A stretch of DNA of 64,000 nucleotides from Advenella mimigardefordensis DPN7. GTDB lineage: Bacteria; Pseudomonadota; Gammaproteobacteria; Burkholderiales; Burkholderiaceae_B. The stretch lies in contig NZ_CP003915.1 in assembly GCF_000521505.1 (NCBI RefSeq), positions 124,001-188,000 of the forward strand, written 5' to 3'. Position numbers and translations under genes: made by a program. Within the stretch, counting starts at the first letter, position 1. Every line of letters starts with the position of its first letter. This document shows, piece by piece, positions 16,714 through 25,130 of the stretch. A model generated the notes under the pieces. That model was not told the DNA's origin. It saw nothing but the letters and a program-made list of their open reading frames with translations, and did no database searches.

Positions 16714-17760
16714 TCATGCGCTCCACGCCGCCTTGGTAGCCAGCGCACACTCATGCATCACCGTCAGCGCGCGTTGCGTGGTATCTGAACCCATCACGAA
16801 CGGATTGGGCCCACCCTTTTTCATCTGCGCCAGCTTGACATCGGCCAGGTCCATGCCGCTGTGGTTGGACAGAAAGACGTCAATGTTCTGTTCGCCTGCC
16901 ATATCCCGAACCCGGGCGGTCGCGTCAATGTAGGCCTGCAGGCGTTCCATGCGGTTTGGCTGCTTGCCGAAATTGAATGATGTGCCACCCCAAAGGAAAG
17001 CGCGATGCGTTTCGCTGCCGCTTTTGACGTCAAATGCCACCGAGATGGTGCCCATGGTATGCCCTGGCGTCATCACGATATCAACGGTGGTGTCGCCCAG
17101 CGTCAGCGTGGCGCCGTCTTCTACTACCACATCACGTTTGGGCGGACGGCCCCAACTGGGCACTTCAAACTCCAGCTTGGTTTCCATCATGGTCCAGTCG
17201 GCTTCGCTGGCAATGATCTTCGGATGAAAATGCTCCACCAGATAGTTGGCGCCGCCGTAGTGGTCGCCATGGCCGTGTGTGATAACGACCATCTTGATTT
17301 GCGCAGGATCCAGACCCAGCTTGTGCATACCTGCAACGATTACCTTTTCGGCATCTTCTGCATTGTTCATTGCGTCGATCAGGATAATACCGTCGGAAGT
17401 GGTAATGGCCCATGCACTGACCCATTTCCCCCCAACGAAATACAGGTTATCGAAAGCCTGGCCGGGCGGCGGCGCAGGCTGCGCCATCAGCTCTTCGATT
17501 GATGGTCCTTTCGTGGCGCTGGCCGGCAATGCAACATCTCCCAGCTTCAGTAACTGTTTGAGATCGCTGCCTGCTGCGGTACGCGCAGCTGCCAGATGAC
17601 GCTGTACCTCTGGCGACTGGGCCGCTGCTGGCGATATGCCAAATGCATAGGTTGCGCAGCAGGCACAGCCGGCCGCCAGAAAGTAACGTCTGCCAGGCGA
17701 TGTAACTGCACTATCGCTGGTGCTGCCGCTGCTGCTGATCCATGAACTGAAAAGCCGCAT
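16714..17760 (-). CDS. Tat-exported metallo-beta-lactamase-fold hydrolase
   Basis: A 348-residue MBL-fold protein. Zinc-binding HGHGDH is at 162-167, and further metal residues lie in TPGHTMGT and the late SNHSGMD segment. The N-terminus has a twin-arginine signal (GRRYFLA, about 23-29, then AGCACCATYAFG, cleavage near AAA-QS), so the folded enzyme goes to the periplasm. The family includes lactonases, arylsulfatase-like and beta-lactam hydrolases; this sequence does not decide between them. Its stop codon directly abuts the CoA-transferase remnant in the same frame, showing that the junction between them was rearranged. Confidence 0.85.
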   Translation of the reverse strand: MRLFSSWISSSGSTSDSAVTSPGRRYFLAAGCACCATYAFGISPAAAQSPEVQRHLAAARTAAGSDLKQLLKLGDVALPASATKGPSIEELMAQPAPPPGQAFDNLYFVGGKWVSAWAITTSDGIILIDAMNNAEDAEKVIVAGMHKLGLDPAQIKMVVITHGHGDHYGGANYLVEHFHPKIIASEADWTMMETKLEFEVPSWGRPPKRDVVVEDGATLTLGDTTVDIVMTPGHTMGTISVAFDVKSGSETHRAFLWGGTSFNFGKQPNRMERLQAYIDATARVRDMAGEQNIDVFLSNHSGMDLADVKLAQMKKGGPNPFVMGSDTTQRALTVMHECALATKAAWSA

Positions 17761-17984
17761 GTGTGTCTCCTTGTGTTCTGACTGTTGTTGTGATTAAGGT
17801 AACGAGCCTGCGCTGCAGGCCTGCGGCGCCTGTCCATTATAGTCAGATCACCAACTGGCGCGAAATTGCCTCGAATTTCGTAGTGCCAGACCCGGTGAAT
17901 CGTTGTTGATCACGACCACTTGCAACGCCCAGTCGCCGCCGTTTATCATTGATAAAAATAACGTCAAGGTGGCGGTCTGACTGG

Positions 17985-18012
17985 TTGCTGACGCTGATTT
18001 CGCCGCTATAAT
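17985..18012 (+). promoter_or_regulatory. Probable sigma-70 promoter of the DUF945 gene
   Basis: TTGCTG (17985-17990) and TATAAT (18007-18012) are separated by 16 bp. The -10 box is a perfect consensus and lies 42 bp before the ATG at 18055. The 294-bp gap to the divergent MBL gene contains no open reading frame of interest. Confidence 0.6.
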
Positions 18013-18054
18013 TGTGCCGAAATTTTTAACTATTCGCAGTTCAGAATCATAGGG

Positions 18055-19521
18055 ATGAAATCGATGAGTAAAGCAGCAATCGTAGCCGGTGTTGTAATAG
18101 CTGCCGGCGCAGTCTGGACCGGATCAAGCTGGTATCTGGGTTCACAAATACAGGAGCGGCTTGACGACTATCTGGTGAAAACCAACGACTATCTGAAAAA
18201 GGAAGGCGAAGGACGCTTCAGTATGGAAGCGGTCAGTTATGACAAGGGTGTATTTTCTTCTGATGCGGTATATAAAGTTAAGCTGCATTTTCCGGAAGTG
18301 CCTAAAGTTCCGAGTGAAGTGCTGCTCAAAAGTCACATCAACCATGGACCAATCGTGCTTAGCGCATTGCTGCGTGGCGAGTTCATCACCGGCTATGCAA
18401 CCGCTGTGACGACGCTGGTTAACGATGACAAGACCAAGCCACTGTATGACGCAGCAGGCGGCAAAGAGCCGTACGTACAAAATGATCGCATCGATTTTTC
18501 AGGTAATGTGGATTCGGTCGCGACGCTGGCAGCGCTGGACGCAAAATTTTCAAAGGGCTCTTTCAAGTCTGAGCCCATGACGTTTACCGCAAGTACAGAT
18601 AAGGATCTGAGCAAGTTCGACATGACGTTCGATGTGCCCGGGGCAATCCAGTTCGATCTGGCCAACAACGTTGTTTTTTCTCTGAACAAAATAACGGGGC
18701 AGGCCAGCTCCAGCAAAACGGCTTCCGGCCTGTATGTGGGTCCGGGCCAAATGACCATCAGCCAGTTTGATATCAAGCCAGCAAAAGATAAACCCGTGTC
18801 AATCAGCAATTTCAAAGTCGATGCCAAAACCGAGGAAGTGGATAATTTCCTGAATATTCACGTAGGCTACGATCTTGGCAAGTTGCTGGTAAATAACGTG
18901 GACTTTGGCGCCATCCAGCTGAATCTTGCATTTGACCATCTGGATCGTCAGGTAATTGAGAAATTCAAGGAAAAGACCAGCACACTCAATATCACGCCAG
19001 ATAATGCGCAGCAGAACGGCGAGCAAATTGAAAAGCTGTATGCAGAGCTGTTCTCTGACCTTGTGCGTCAGAAGCTGCAGGTACGCGTGTCGCCTTTCAC
19101 GTGGAAGACCGCAAGCGCAGAAGGTTCGCTGGAGGCTTCCGCTCATTTCGATGGTGCCAGCCAGCCTGAGGGACAAACGGTAGAAGACAACCAGTTCCTG
19201 ACCGAGTCGCTGAAAAAAGTGGCGTTTGGCCTGAAAGCCGATACCGCTCTGGTTCGTGATGTCGTGTCAGCCGTGACTCAGGTCAGCGGTGGTGCAGACA
19301 AGGCGACTGCCGATAAGCAGGGTGATGAACTTGCTACTATGGCAGGATTTATGGCACAGGGGTCGGGCCTTGGCAAAGTAGAGAATGGCGTAATAAACAG
19401 CAATATCGAATATGATTCAGCTTCCAAGCCGGAAGAGCAAATCACGGTGAATGGCGAGAAAATGAGTGTGCAGGAACTGGCGGGTAAAGTGGGCTCCGCA
19501 GCGTCCGGCGCGCCTCACTAA
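18055..19521 (+). CDS. YdgA-like DUF945 family protein
   Basis: A 488-residue protein of the DUF945 (YdgA) family, envelope proteins of unknown function. The N-terminus has a hydrophobic signal or anchor (AAIVAGVVIAAGAVWTGSSWYLGS, about 6-29), followed by EERLDDYL-like and FSMEAVSYDKGVFSSDAVYKV segments that are characteristic. The remainder is a long beta-rich region without cysteines or catalytic motifs. The start may be ATG 18055 or ATG 18064. It has its own promoter and stands alone between a metallo-hydrolase (minus) and a RidA gene (minus, convergent). Confidence 0.85.
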   Translation: MKSMSKAAIVAGVVIAAGAVWTGSSWYLGSQIQERLDDYLVKTNDYLKKEGEGRFSMEAVSYDKGVFSSDAVYKVKLHFPEVPKVPSEVLLKSHINHGPIVLSALLRGEFITGYATAVTTLVNDDKTKPLYDAAGGKEPYVQNDRIDFSGNVDSVATLAALDAKFSKGSFKSEPMTFTASTDKDLSKFDMTFDVPGAIQFDLANNVVFSLNKITGQASSSKTASGLYVGPGQMTISQFDIKPAKDKPVSISNFKVDAKTEEVDNFLNIHVGYDLGKLLVNNVDFGAIQLNLAFDHLDRQVIEKFKEKTSTLNITPDNAQQNGEQIEKLYAELFSDLVRQKLQVRVSPFTWKTASAEGSLEASAHFDGASQPEGQTVEDNQFLTESLKKVAFGLKADTALVRDVVSAVTQVSGGADKATADKQGDELATMAGFMAQGSGLGKVENGVINSNIEYDSASKPEEQITVNGEKMSVQELAGKVGSAASGAPH

Positions 19522-19565
19522 TCAGGCGGATGGTGCCGGGGTGGCCCCGGCCCGACCCATGGCTC

Positions 19566-19595
19566 CCGGGTCCCCTTATCTGTTACGGGACCCGG
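19566..19595. terminator. Perfect hairpin between convergent DUF945 and RidA genes
   Basis: CCGGGTCCC (19566-19574) and GGGACCCGG (19587-19595) form a perfect 9-bp stem with a 12-nt loop, 44 nt after the DUF945 stop and before the RidA stop. There is no T-tract. A bidirectional transcription stop is the likely role. Confidence 0.5.
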
Positions 19596-19633
19596 ATTGC
19601 AGGCAGTCGTCAGACCATGAACCATTGTTTGGC

Positions 19634-20038
19634 TTATTGGTTTGCCTGCTCTGTCTGTCTTGCGATCACCTTGATCTCGAAGTCAAAACCATAAAGCCAG
19701 GTGACGCCCACGGCGGTCAACGTGGGATAAGGGGCCTGGCCCCAATACTCGGGTACCACCTTCCAGATGGTTTCGAATGTTGATTGCGGATCGACCATGA
19801 AAACCGTCACGTCAATCACATCGTCGAAGCGGCTGCCTGCTGCTTTAAGAATGCTGTTCAGATTGTCAAATGCGCGCCGCACCTGTGCCTCCAGATCCGG
19901 CTCGGGCGAACCGTCTTCCCGACTGCCGACCTGGCCGGACACGAACAAAAAGCCGTTGGAACGAATCGCTGGCGAATAGTGATTCCTGTCATACAGTGCC
20001 TGACGCCCAGGCGGGAAAACGACATCGCGTTGTGTCAT
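19634..20038 (-). CDS. RidA/YjgF/YER057c-family protein
   Basis: A 134-residue RidA-family protein. Most members hydrolyse reactive enamine/imine intermediates made by amino acid enzymes, but several subgroups serve specific catabolic pathways. Family landmarks are YSPAIRSNGFLFVSGQVG (about 21-38), AFDNLNSILKAAG and a YPTLTAVGV segment. The catalytic arginine usually seen in the C-terminal PxR motif is not obvious here, so it may not be a true imine deaminase. It is divergent from a LysR regulator, and an inverted repeat lies in the shared upstream region. Confidence 0.85.
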   Translation of the reverse strand: MTQRDVVFPPGRQALYDRNHYSPAIRSNGFLFVSGQVGSREDGSPEPDLEAQVRRAFDNLNSILKAAGSRFDDVIDVTVFMVDPQSTFETIWKVVPEYWGQAPYPTLTAVGVTWLYGFDFEIKVIARQTEQANQ

Positions 20039-20140
20039 CGTCTATCTCCATTAAATGAGTCCGGTGGACTCGATACCAGTAATAATGAAATTCTATGATT
20101 CCGAGTCATCACGGATAAACAGGCAATACTGTCCATCACT

Positions 20141-20157
20141 GTTTGTAAAATACAAAC
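20141..20157. promoter_or_regulatory. Candidate LysR operator between RidA and LysR genes
   Basis: GTTTGTA (20141-20147) and TACAAAC (20151-20157) form a perfect inverted repeat with a 3-bp spacer. It contains a T-N11-A LysR-box pattern and lies 22 bp before the LysR start, in the divergent region. Autoregulation and control of the RidA gene are inferred. Confidence 0.45.
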
Positions 20158-20179
20158 AATCCTTTCACCGAGAATATCT

Positions 20180-21106
20180 ATGGACCGATTCGATGCGATG
20201 TGGGCATTTGCCCGGGTAGTAGAAACCGGCAGTTTTACCAAAGCCGCAGAGACGCTGCATATGAGCAGAACCACCGTGACGCAATTGGTACAGCAGCTGG
20301 AGGCACGCCTGCGGGTCCGATTGCTTAACCGGACCACCCGCAAGGTCAACGTAACGGCCGATGGCGCGGCTTATTACGAACGGGTAATCCGCTTGCTGGC
20401 CGACATGGACGATGCTGAAACCAGCCTGTCCAGCGCGGCTGCATTGCCGCGGGGGCGACTGCGTGTGGATGTCCCCAGCCCGTTTGCGCGCATGGTGCTG
20501 GTACCGGCACTGCCCGCGTTTCATGCCCGGTATCCGGATATTCAGCTGGATATGGGTGTGAGTGATCGCGTGGTGGATCTGATCGATAACAACGTCGATT
20601 GTGTGGTGCGTGGTGGTGAACTGACCGATCTGTCCCTGATGGCCAGGCGTATAGGAGACCTGCAGCTTGGTATTTATGCTACGCCGGATTATCTGGCGCG
20701 TGCCGGTGTGCCGCAGCATCCGCAGGAGCTGAACACGCCTGCTCATCACGTGGTGGCGTTTCTGTGGGCGCGTAGCGGCAAGGCGCTGTCACCGGTCATG
20801 CGTTATCGCGATGAAAGCGTCACCATACAGGGCAGATACATCCTTTCGGTTGATGATGGCAACGCGTACCTGGCTGCCGGTCTGGCCGGCCTGGGCGTGC
20901 TTTGGTTGCCTGATTACATGTCGCGGGAATATGTGGCAACGGGCAGGTTGATTCCCTTGTTGCCGGAATGGACGCTGGAGCCGATGCCCATGTATATTGC
21001 CTATCCACCTAATCGGCATGTGAGTGCCAAGTTGCGTGTGTTTATTGAATGGGTTGTTGAGCTCATGAAGGAACATGCGCCTGTCGCGCGGCGCAGAATT
21101 GAATAG
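20180..21106 (+). CDS. LysR-family transcriptional regulator
   Basis: A 308-residue LysR regulator. The winged helix-turn-helix spans roughly residues 1-60 (AFARVVETGSFTKAAETLHM, then TTVTQLVQQLEARL). The substrate-binding domain begins near GRLRVDVPSPFARMVLVPALPAF (about 94-116). The subgroup resembles many redox or detoxification regulators that control an adjacent divergent gene. Here that gene encodes a RidA protein. The ligand is unknown. The next gene on the same strand, a 3-hydroxyacyl-CoA dehydrogenase, starts 97 nt further and seems to have its own start region. Confidence 0.9.
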   Translation: MDRFDAMWAFARVVETGSFTKAAETLHMSRTTVTQLVQQLEARLRVRLLNRTTRKVNVTADGAAYYERVIRLLADMDDAETSLSSAAALPRGRLRVDVPSPFARMVLVPALPAFHARYPDIQLDMGVSDRVVDLIDNNVDCVVRGGELTDLSLMARRIGDLQLGIYATPDYLARAGVPQHPQELNTPAHHVVAFLWARSGKALSPVMRYRDESVTIQGRYILSVDDGNAYLAAGLAGLGVLWLPDYMSREYVATGRLIPLLPEWTLEPMPMYIAYPPNRHVSAKLRVFIEWVVELMKEHAPVARRRIE

Positions 21107-21202
21107 GCCTGGTCTTCTGCTCTGCAGACGCACGCGCAGCCTATCTTGATACCATCCTGGCGACCGATTATGATGTTTGTTTTGGGTTAACAGGGAAATC
21201 TC

Positions 21203-22162
21203 ATGACAAACGGCATTATTCTCGGCGCTCCATCATCAACGCCGGCAGCGGTGGTAGGCGGCGGCACGATGGGGGCCGACGTTGCAGTCGTGCTGCTGCG
21301 TGCGCGCTGTCCGGTGCACCTTATCGAGAACCGTGAAGAGGCACATCAGGATATCAGAGCACGTATTGCCGCTAACCTGGAACGCATCAACTGCGCAGAT
21401 AATCTGGAACTGCTTACCATCGTCGCGACGCTGGAGGCAGTGGATTGGCAGAAAATCCAGCTAGTCGTCGAATGCATTCCCGAAAAACTCGATTACAAAC
21501 GTGATCTTTTCAAGTCGCTATCGGAGCTTGCCCGGCCCGACACGGTGCTGGCCAGCAATAGTTCAAGCTTTCCTATCAGTCAGATTGCCGAGGGCCTCCC
21601 GAGGCAGGAAAGGATGATTGGCCTGCATTTTTTCATGCCGGCGCATATCGTGCCGCTGGTGGAAGTCGTTCTTGGGCCTGACACCGATCCGCAGATCGCC
21701 GACAGTCTTGCCACGCTTATGCGACGCTGCGGATCAGTGCCCATCATGGTACGCAAGGACGTGCCCGGTTTTGTCGCCAACCGGCTTCAGCATGCTCTGG
21801 GTCGTGAAGCTTTTTCGATGATTCAGGAAGGCATCGTCACACCGGAGGACATCGACAATGCGGTGCGCTTCGGTTTTGGCTTTCGCTACATTGCGGCCGG
21901 CCCGATCATGCAAAAGGAACATGCCGGCCTGGATGTGCACGCAGCGGCGGCGGCCACCATTTATCCTTCACTGTCCAACGTCAGCGAACCGCCACCGGTG
22001 CTGGCCGATAAGCCTGGCAACGGACAATTGGGCATGAAGACGGGTCAGGGCTTTTACGACTGGTCGCCAGAGCAGATCGCAGCCGAGCGGGCACGCTATG
22101 ATCAGGCGCTGCGTAGCGGGTTAAATATTCTGGCCGCAGATCTGCCTGAGATCCAGCCATAA
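21203..22162 (+). CDS. 3-hydroxyacyl-CoA dehydrogenase family protein
   Basis: A 319-residue NAD-dependent dehydrogenase of the 3-hydroxyacyl-CoA / L-carnitine dehydrogenase type. The NAD motif is VVGGGTMGADVAVVLLRA (about 14-31). The catalytic region has ASNSSSFPISQIA (about 116-128), GLHFFMPA with the catalytic histidine (about 141-148) and VPGFVANRLQHALGREAFSMI (about 186-206). The C-terminal domain ends with KTGQGFYDW. It is monofunctional and not fused to a hydratase. It stands alone, upstream of the convergent allE gene. Whether the substrate is a CoA ester or a free hydroxy acid cannot be decided. Confidence 0.88.
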   Translation: MTNGIILGAPSSTPAAVVGGGTMGADVAVVLLRARCPVHLIENREEAHQDIRARIAANLERINCADNLELLTIVATLEAVDWQKIQLVVECIPEKLDYKRDLFKSLSELARPDTVLASNSSSFPISQIAEGLPRQERMIGLHFFMPAHIVPLVEVVLGPDTDPQIADSLATLMRRCGSVPIMVRKDVPGFVANRLQHALGREAFSMIQEGIVTPEDIDNAVRFGFGFRYIAAGPIMQKEHAGLDVHAAAAATIYPSLSNVSEPPPVLADKPGNGQLGMKTGQGFYDWSPEQIAAERARYDQALRSGLNILAADLPEIQP

Positions 22163-22274
22163 TCGGTTAACGCCCTTTTGTGGCATGGGCAACTGCGCAT
22201 GCCCTTGCGGTCCGTCCCATACCCTTGCATGACCGATTCGGTATTCAGGGTACGGCCCGGCGCTGCGTCGGCAT

Positions 22275-23111
22275 TTAGCGCGGCGCACCCAGTGTCAGAC
22301 TCATATGCCGATTGACATCCTTGTACAGGAGATAACGGAATTTGTCGGGCCCACCCGCATAGCAGGCCTGAGGGCAGAAGGCGCGCAGCCACATGAAGTC
22401 GCCCGCTTCAACTTCGACCCAATCCTGATTCAGGCGGTAAACGGCCTTGCCCTCAAGCACATACAAGCCATGTTCCATGACATGCGTTTCTGCAAACGGA
22501 ATCACGCCGCCGGGCAGAAAGGTCACGATATTGACATGCATATCATGGCCCATGTCGGTGGGGTCCACGAAGCGTGTGGTGGCCCAGCGTCCATCGGTGT
22601 CCGGCATGGCGACGGGAGCGACCTGTTGTTCATTGGTGACGAAGGCAGCGGGGTAGGCGATACCCTCAACCGCCTGATAGCGCTTGCGGATCCAGTGGAA
22701 GCGCGCGTGCGTATCGCTGTTATTGTCCACTGTCCACTCCGAGGCCGGCGGAATGAAAGCGTAGCCGCCTGGTGTCAGTGTATATTCGGTGCCGGCCAGC
22801 GTGAGCGAGAGCTGTCCTTCTACCACGAAGAGCACGCCCTCTGCCTGCGGATCCTGTTCGGGATGGCTGCTGCCGCCACCGGGCGCAACTTCGACAATAT
22901 ATTGGGAGAAGGTTTCTGCAAAACCTGAAAGCGGTCGGGCCAGCACCCATAGCCGGGTTTTTTCCCAAAACGGCAGACAGCTGGTGACGATATCGCGCAT
23001 GACGCCCTTGGGAATGACGGCATAGGCTTCGGTGAACATGGCTCTGTCGGTCAGCAGTTCGGTCTGGGCCGGATGACCGCCATGAGGGGCGTAGTAGGGG
23101 GTCTTTGACAT
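22275..23111 (-). CDS. allE: (S)-ureidoglycine aminohydrolase
   Basis: AllE removes ammonia from (S)-ureidoglycine to give (S)-ureidoglycolate in allantoin degradation. The 278-residue protein has two cupin domains. The C-terminal manganese site is visible as E208, H210, H214 (PFAETHVMEHG) and Q248 (CPQACYAGG), as in characterised bacterial and plant enzymes. The N-terminal part (YYAPHGGHP, VMRDIVTSCLPFWEKTRLWVLARP) is also characteristic. It is 80 nt upstream of the allE-distal end of allA on the same strand. Allantoinase and allantoate amidohydrolase genes are not in the window. Confidence 0.92.
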   Translation of the reverse strand: MSKTPYYAPHGGHPAQTELLTDRAMFTEAYAVIPKGVMRDIVTSCLPFWEKTRLWVLARPLSGFAETFSQYIVEVAPGGGSSHPEQDPQAEGVLFVVEGQLSLTLAGTEYTLTPGGYAFIPPASEWTVDNNSDTHARFHWIRKRYQAVEGIAYPAAFVTNEQQVAPVAMPDTDGRWATTRFVDPTDMGHDMHVNIVTFLPGGVIPFAETHVMEHGLYVLEGKAVYRLNQDWVEVEAGDFMWLRAFCPQACYAGGPDKFRYLLYKDVNRHMSLTLGAPR

Positions 23112-23191
23112 AGTAAAAATCCTCGTATTTTGTCAGGTTAAAGCAGAATGGGCCGGCCAGGTGAGTGCCGCTACCAGCGTCATCAGCGCTG

Positions 23192-23695
23192 TCAGGGTAA
23201 CGGGCCGATCAGGCCACCCGGCGTGAGTGTGGCAATATCACAATTGTGTCCTGGACCACTGCGATCGATGACCAGGAAATCCGACGTTGCCTCCAGGGCC
23301 AGCAGCGGGTGATGCCAGACACCTGCCGCATAGTTCACGCCTTGCCGGCCCTGGCATAGGAACACATGCAATTGTTCCACCGTCGGCGCTTCACCGGCTG
23401 CGGCAACCACCACCAGATAGGGACGCGAAGACAGTGGCATAAAGGCCTGGCTGGCCAGCGGATGGCGCTCCATCATGCTGATCTCAAAGGGCAGGTTGCG
23501 TGGCAGGCCACGGAAAATCGACACGATGGTTTTGCCCTGCGGCCCCGGCTCGATATGGGCCAGATCGTGATAACGCTCTGTATTGCCATCGTTGATGGTA
23601 AAGTGCTGCGCCGCATCGCTGGCCTCGATCACCTGGCCAAAGGGGGCGAAGGCGTCGCGCGTCAGCGGCGCTATCGTCAAACTTCTGAGTGTCAT
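23192..23695 (-). CDS. allA: Ureidoglycolate lyase
   Basis: AllA splits (S)-ureidoglycolate into glyoxylate and urea. At 167 residues it has normal family length. Typical segments are LTRDAFAPFGQVIEA (about 12-26), FRGLPRNLPFEISMMERHPLASQAFMPL (about 61-88, with the catalytic-pocket histidine) and GVNYAAGVWHHPLLAL (about 118-133). It lies between allE and a DctA-type carrier gene on the same strand (gap 14 nt to the carrier), so the order carrier-allA-allE is probably one transcript controlled by the divergent GntR regulator. Confidence 0.92.
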   Translation of the reverse strand: MTLRSLTIAPLTRDAFAPFGQVIEASDAAQHFTINDGNTERYHDLAHIEPGPQGKTIVSIFRGLPRNLPFEISMMERHPLASQAFMPLSSRPYLVVVAAAGEAPTVEQLHVFLCQGRQGVNYAAGVWHHPLLALEATSDFLVIDRSGPGHNCDIATLTPGGLIGPLP

Positions 23696-23709
23696 GCTGG
23701 TTGTTACCT

Positions 23710-24981
23710 TTAATCCTTGTTGGTTCCGGTCGGGCCATTGAGCGTATTATGCGCCTGTTGTCGGTCAATATCGCCTTCCCAGGCGCCGATAACGATCGTA
23801 CCTACACAGTTGCCGATCAGGTTGGTCAGGGCGCGGGCGATGCCCATGAACCAGTCTACCGACAACACCAATACCAGACCGATGGCGGGAATGGCCGGAA
23901 CGGCGCTCAGGGTGGCTGCAAGAATCACGATGGCCGAGCCAGGCACGCCGTGAGCGCCTTTGGAGGTCAGCATGGAAATGGCCAGGATGGTAATCAAATC
24001 AGTCAATGACAAGGCCGTATTGGTCGCCTGGGCGATGAAAACCGCTGCCAGGGTCAGGTAAATGGAAAACCCGTCGAGATTGAACGAGTAGCCGGTAGGG
24101 ATCACCAACCCGACAGTCGTGCTTTTTACCCCCATGCGCTCCAGTTTATGCATGACCTGAGGTAACACGGCGTCTGACGATGCGGTACCCAGCACCACCA
24201 GTAATTCTTCGCGCAAATAGGCAAGCAGTTTGAAGATATTGAACCCGGCAAGTCGCAGAATCAGGCCCAGAATCACGACGACGAAGATCGCGCAGGTCAC
24301 ATAGAACAGGACTACCAGCATGCTTAACTGGCCCAGCGTGCCAACGCCATATTTGCCGACAGTAAACGCGACTGCACCCAGCACACCCAGCGGCGCCAGG
24401 CGCACGATAAAGCCGATGATCTTGAAAAACACATGGGATAACTGGCTCACCAGCGCCGCAACCGGCCGCCCGCGTTCCCCCATCACAGCGATTGCCGCGC
24501 CGAACAGAATGGCAATGAGCAGCACTTGCAGGATATCGCCAGAGGCAAAGGCGTCGGTGAAGGTTTTGGGGATGATCCGCATCAGGAAGCTGATCGTATC
24601 GGTCGCATGTTCAGCCTGGGTCGCATAGGGTGCCAGCGCACTGGCATCCAGTGAAGAGGTGTCCACGTTCATGCCGTGACCGGGCGCGAACAAATAGGCC
24701 AGACCAATGCCCAGTGCCAGGGCAAAGGTGGTGACGATCTCAAAATACAACAACGCCTTGGCGCCTACCCGGCCGACTTTTTTCAGATCGCTGCTGCCAC
24801 AGATACCGTGCACCACAACGCAAAAGACCAACGGCGCAATAATCATTTTGATCAGCTTGATAAAGCCGTCACCCAGCGGTTTGAGCTGCTCGCCAAAATG
24901 CGGCCAGAATACGCCGATAATCGCGCCCAGAATCAACGCCACCACCACCTGGCAAAAAAGACTTCGACAAAGAATACGCAT
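23710..24981 (-). CDS. DctA-type dicarboxylate:cation symporter
   Basis: A 423-residue secondary carrier of the DAACS family with about eight membrane segments. Hallmarks are the serine-rich hairpin GTASSDAVLPQVMHKLE, the core helix VIPTGYSFNLDG, TSKGAHGVPGSAIVILAATLSAV, and VDWFMGIARALTNLIGN near the end. The frame is open for another 35 codons, but ATG 24981 with an upstream GGGAG and the canonical LCRSLFCQVVVALILG start is preferred; the longer version would cover the operator. Since it heads the allA-allE transcript it may import a ureido acid or a dicarboxylate rather than only malate or succinate. That is inference. Confidence 0.88.
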   Translation of the reverse strand: MRILCRSLFCQVVVALILGAIIGVFWPHFGEQLKPLGDGFIKLIKMIIAPLVFCVVVHGICGSSDLKKVGRVGAKALLYFEIVTTFALALGIGLAYLFAPGHGMNVDTSSLDASALAPYATQAEHATDTISFLMRIIPKTFTDAFASGDILQVLLIAILFGAAIAVMGERGRPVAALVSQLSHVFFKIIGFIVRLAPLGVLGAVAFTVGKYGVGTLGQLSMLVVLFYVTCAIFVVVILGLILRLAGFNIFKLLAYLREELLVVLGTASSDAVLPQVMHKLERMGVKSTTVGLVIPTGYSFNLDGFSIYLTLAAVFIAQATNTALSLTDLITILAISMLTSKGAHGVPGSAIVILAATLSAVPAIPAIGLVLVLSVDWFMGIARALTNLIGNCVGTIVIGAWEGDIDRQQAHNTLNGPTGTNKD

Positions 24982-25036
24982 GTTAGATCCACTCCCGGGG
25001 AGCGCCGTTGAGTGCGCCAGCCTGTTGGTGATTTGT

Positions 25037-25068
25037 GAAATGCTATCTGAAATGTCAGATAACATTTC
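25037..25068. promoter_or_regulatory. 32-bp near-perfect palindrome, candidate GntR operator
   Basis: The two 16-bp halves (25037-25052 and 25053-25068) match at 14 of 16 positions. The core is TATCTGA-N4-TCAGATA, a perfect 7-4-7 inverted repeat. It lies between the divergent carrier gene (start 24981) and the GntR gene (start 25131). GntR/FadR-type regulators bind such palindromes, so it is the likely switch for the ureide cluster. Confidence 0.6.
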
Positions 25069-25130
25069 AACTATAATTAGAACCACTTAAAATGCGATAT
25101 TCGTGAAAACCCTAAAAAGTCCCTCTTACC

